DNA from: Ridgeia piscesae | Taxonomy: Eukaryota > Annelida > Polychaeta > Sabellida > Siboglinidae | NCBI GenBank assembly: GCA_025642075.2 | Contig: JAODUO010001100.1 | Span: 95,001-159,000, forward strand | Length of the DNA: 64,000 bases | Direction of reading: 5' to 3' | In this document: positions 62,800 to 64,000 of the stretch, in pieces | Numbering within the stretch: position 1 is the stretch's first letter | How the letters are laid out: every line of letters begins with the position of its first letter | Made by a program: the position numbers and the translations under genes | Notes under the pieces: model-generated | The model's database searches: none | Seen by the model: the letters and a program-made list of their open reading frames with translations, nothing else | Told to the model about the DNA's origin: nothing

Positions 62800-64000
62800 C
62801 CGCACCATCTGATACAACTGCACTGCACCCATCTCAAGCAACTGTAAAACTGCACAGCTGCGATGTCACGCACTTGCGTATTTCCCATGTCAAAGAATTA
62901 TATAACTCCCATCACATACAACTACACAGCGCTACCTCACACAATTGTACAATCCAATATCATACAACTGTACAGCTACCATCTCAATCTGATACAAAAA
63001 GTCTCCCATTCAAGCCACCATCTCAAATAATTGTTCAGCCTTCATTTCAAACAACAGTCCAGCCACCATCACAAACAATTGAACAGCTCCTATCTCAAAC
63101 AACTTTTCAGCCACCTTCTCAAGCAACTGTACAGCCTCCATCTCAAACAATGGACCAGCCACAGTCTCAAACAATTGCACAGGTCCTATCTCAAACAACT
63201 GTCCAGCTCCCATCACACACAACGATACTTCTCCATCTGATACAAGTGCACTGCACCTGTCTCACGCAACTGTAAAACATCTAAATAATACAAAAATACT
63301 TCTGCCATTACATACAACTGCACAGCTGCCATGTCAAAAAGTTGCATATTTCGCAAATTAAACAATTATCTAGCTCCCGTATCATAGAACTACACAGTGC
63401 CTACCTCAACCAACTGCACACTACACTGATCACACAACTGTGCAGCTACCATCTCGTACAAAAAAACTAACATCTCAAGCAACAGCACACCTCCGTTCTC
63501 ATATGGTAATACAATTCACATCTCTAACAACAACAAAGCTACCATATCCAATAACTGTTCAGCACCCATCTAAATCAGCTGTCAAGCCTCCATCTCATAC
63601 AACGGTCCAGCTCACATCTCAATCGAATGTCCAGCCTCTATCTCAAACAACTGTCCAGCCTCCATCTAAACCAACTATCCAGCCTCCATCTCAAACAACT
63701 ATCCAGCTACCATCTCAAGCAACTCTCCAGTCTCCTTTAAAACAAATTCCAACCTTCATCTCAAACAACTGCCCAGTCTCCATCTCAATCAATTGTGCAG
63801 CTCTCCATCTCAAACAACTGTCCATATCCCATCTCAAAAACTGTCCAGTTCCCTTCTAAAACAAATGTCCAGTCTTCATCTCAATCAACTGTCCAGCCTG
63901 CTTAGGAAACAACTGTCCAGTTTCCATCTCAAACAAATATACAGCCTCCATCTCAAACAACTGTCCAACCTCCTTCTGAAACAACTGTCCAACCTCCATC
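62800..64000 (+). repeat. 24-bp minisatellite field, block 2, to window end
   Basis: Same family as 50108-58965, including a diverged higher-order marker gtaaaacatctaaataatac at 63267. Continues past the window end. Confidence 0.95.

Overview
This is non-bacterial, repeat-dominated animal DNA. Evidence: several clades of non-LTR retrotransposons, a DIRS-type tyrosine-recombinase retrotransposon, a hAT transposase remnant, long TA and CA/TG microsatellites, minisatellites, splice-site-bounded exons and telomere-like TTAGGG-type motifs. The retroelement mix (RTE with a CFDP2-like C-terminus, L2/CR1-type LINEs, DIRS) would suit a marine invertebrate such as a mollusc or lancelet. I cannot name the species. 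No complete, intact host gene is visible, and most long open frames are translations of microsatellites or minisatellites.

Layout. 0-9.6 kb: an exon-like paralogous block, a tRNA-like sequence, a nearly complete but frameshifted RTE LINE on the minus strand, a second truncated RTE copy and a hAT C-terminal remnant. 9.6-22.8 kb: a head-to-tail array of five units of about 2.0-3.0 kb. Each unit keeps a compact ETS/CRE/YY1-like motif cluster. Four keep a 113-nt exon-like segment with consensus splice sites, and two keep an open minus-strand frame resembling a tyrosine-motif cytoplasmic tail. Units differ by large expansions or losses of (TG)n and (GAGGC)n. 22.8-25 kb: a 49-bp tandem repeat, a single-copy relative of the 113-nt exon with an open frame, and a 140-bp satellite with A-B higher-order alternation.

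25-45 kb: decayed LINE pieces (25.8, 28, 29, 30, 35, 39 and 44.5 kb), diverged copies of the array unit (27.5 inverted, 32.4, 36 kb), a two-exon gene-like locus at 37.3-37.6 kb paralogous in inverted orientation to the first 600 bases, a GC-rich candidate host exon at 39.9-40.1 kb, and minisatellites of about 46 bp and 8 bp at 42.6-44.2 kb. 45.8-50.1 kb: a decayed DIRS retrotransposon (gag-like, RT-RNase H, tyrosine recombinase) ending in an inverted-repeat structure.

50.1-64 kb: a very large 24-bp minisatellite field, interrupted at 59-60.9 kb by unrecognised sequence and at 61.0-62.8 kb by a foldback-like element. The 24-bp period is divisible by three, so it keeps several frames open as 8-residue repeats.

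The most unusual material is (i) the 2.7-kb array and its scattered relatives, which look like a duplicated, partly decayed gene or promoter module, and (ii) the 24-bp field. All calls are by eye; similarity to named families is from recognition of motifs, not from a search.
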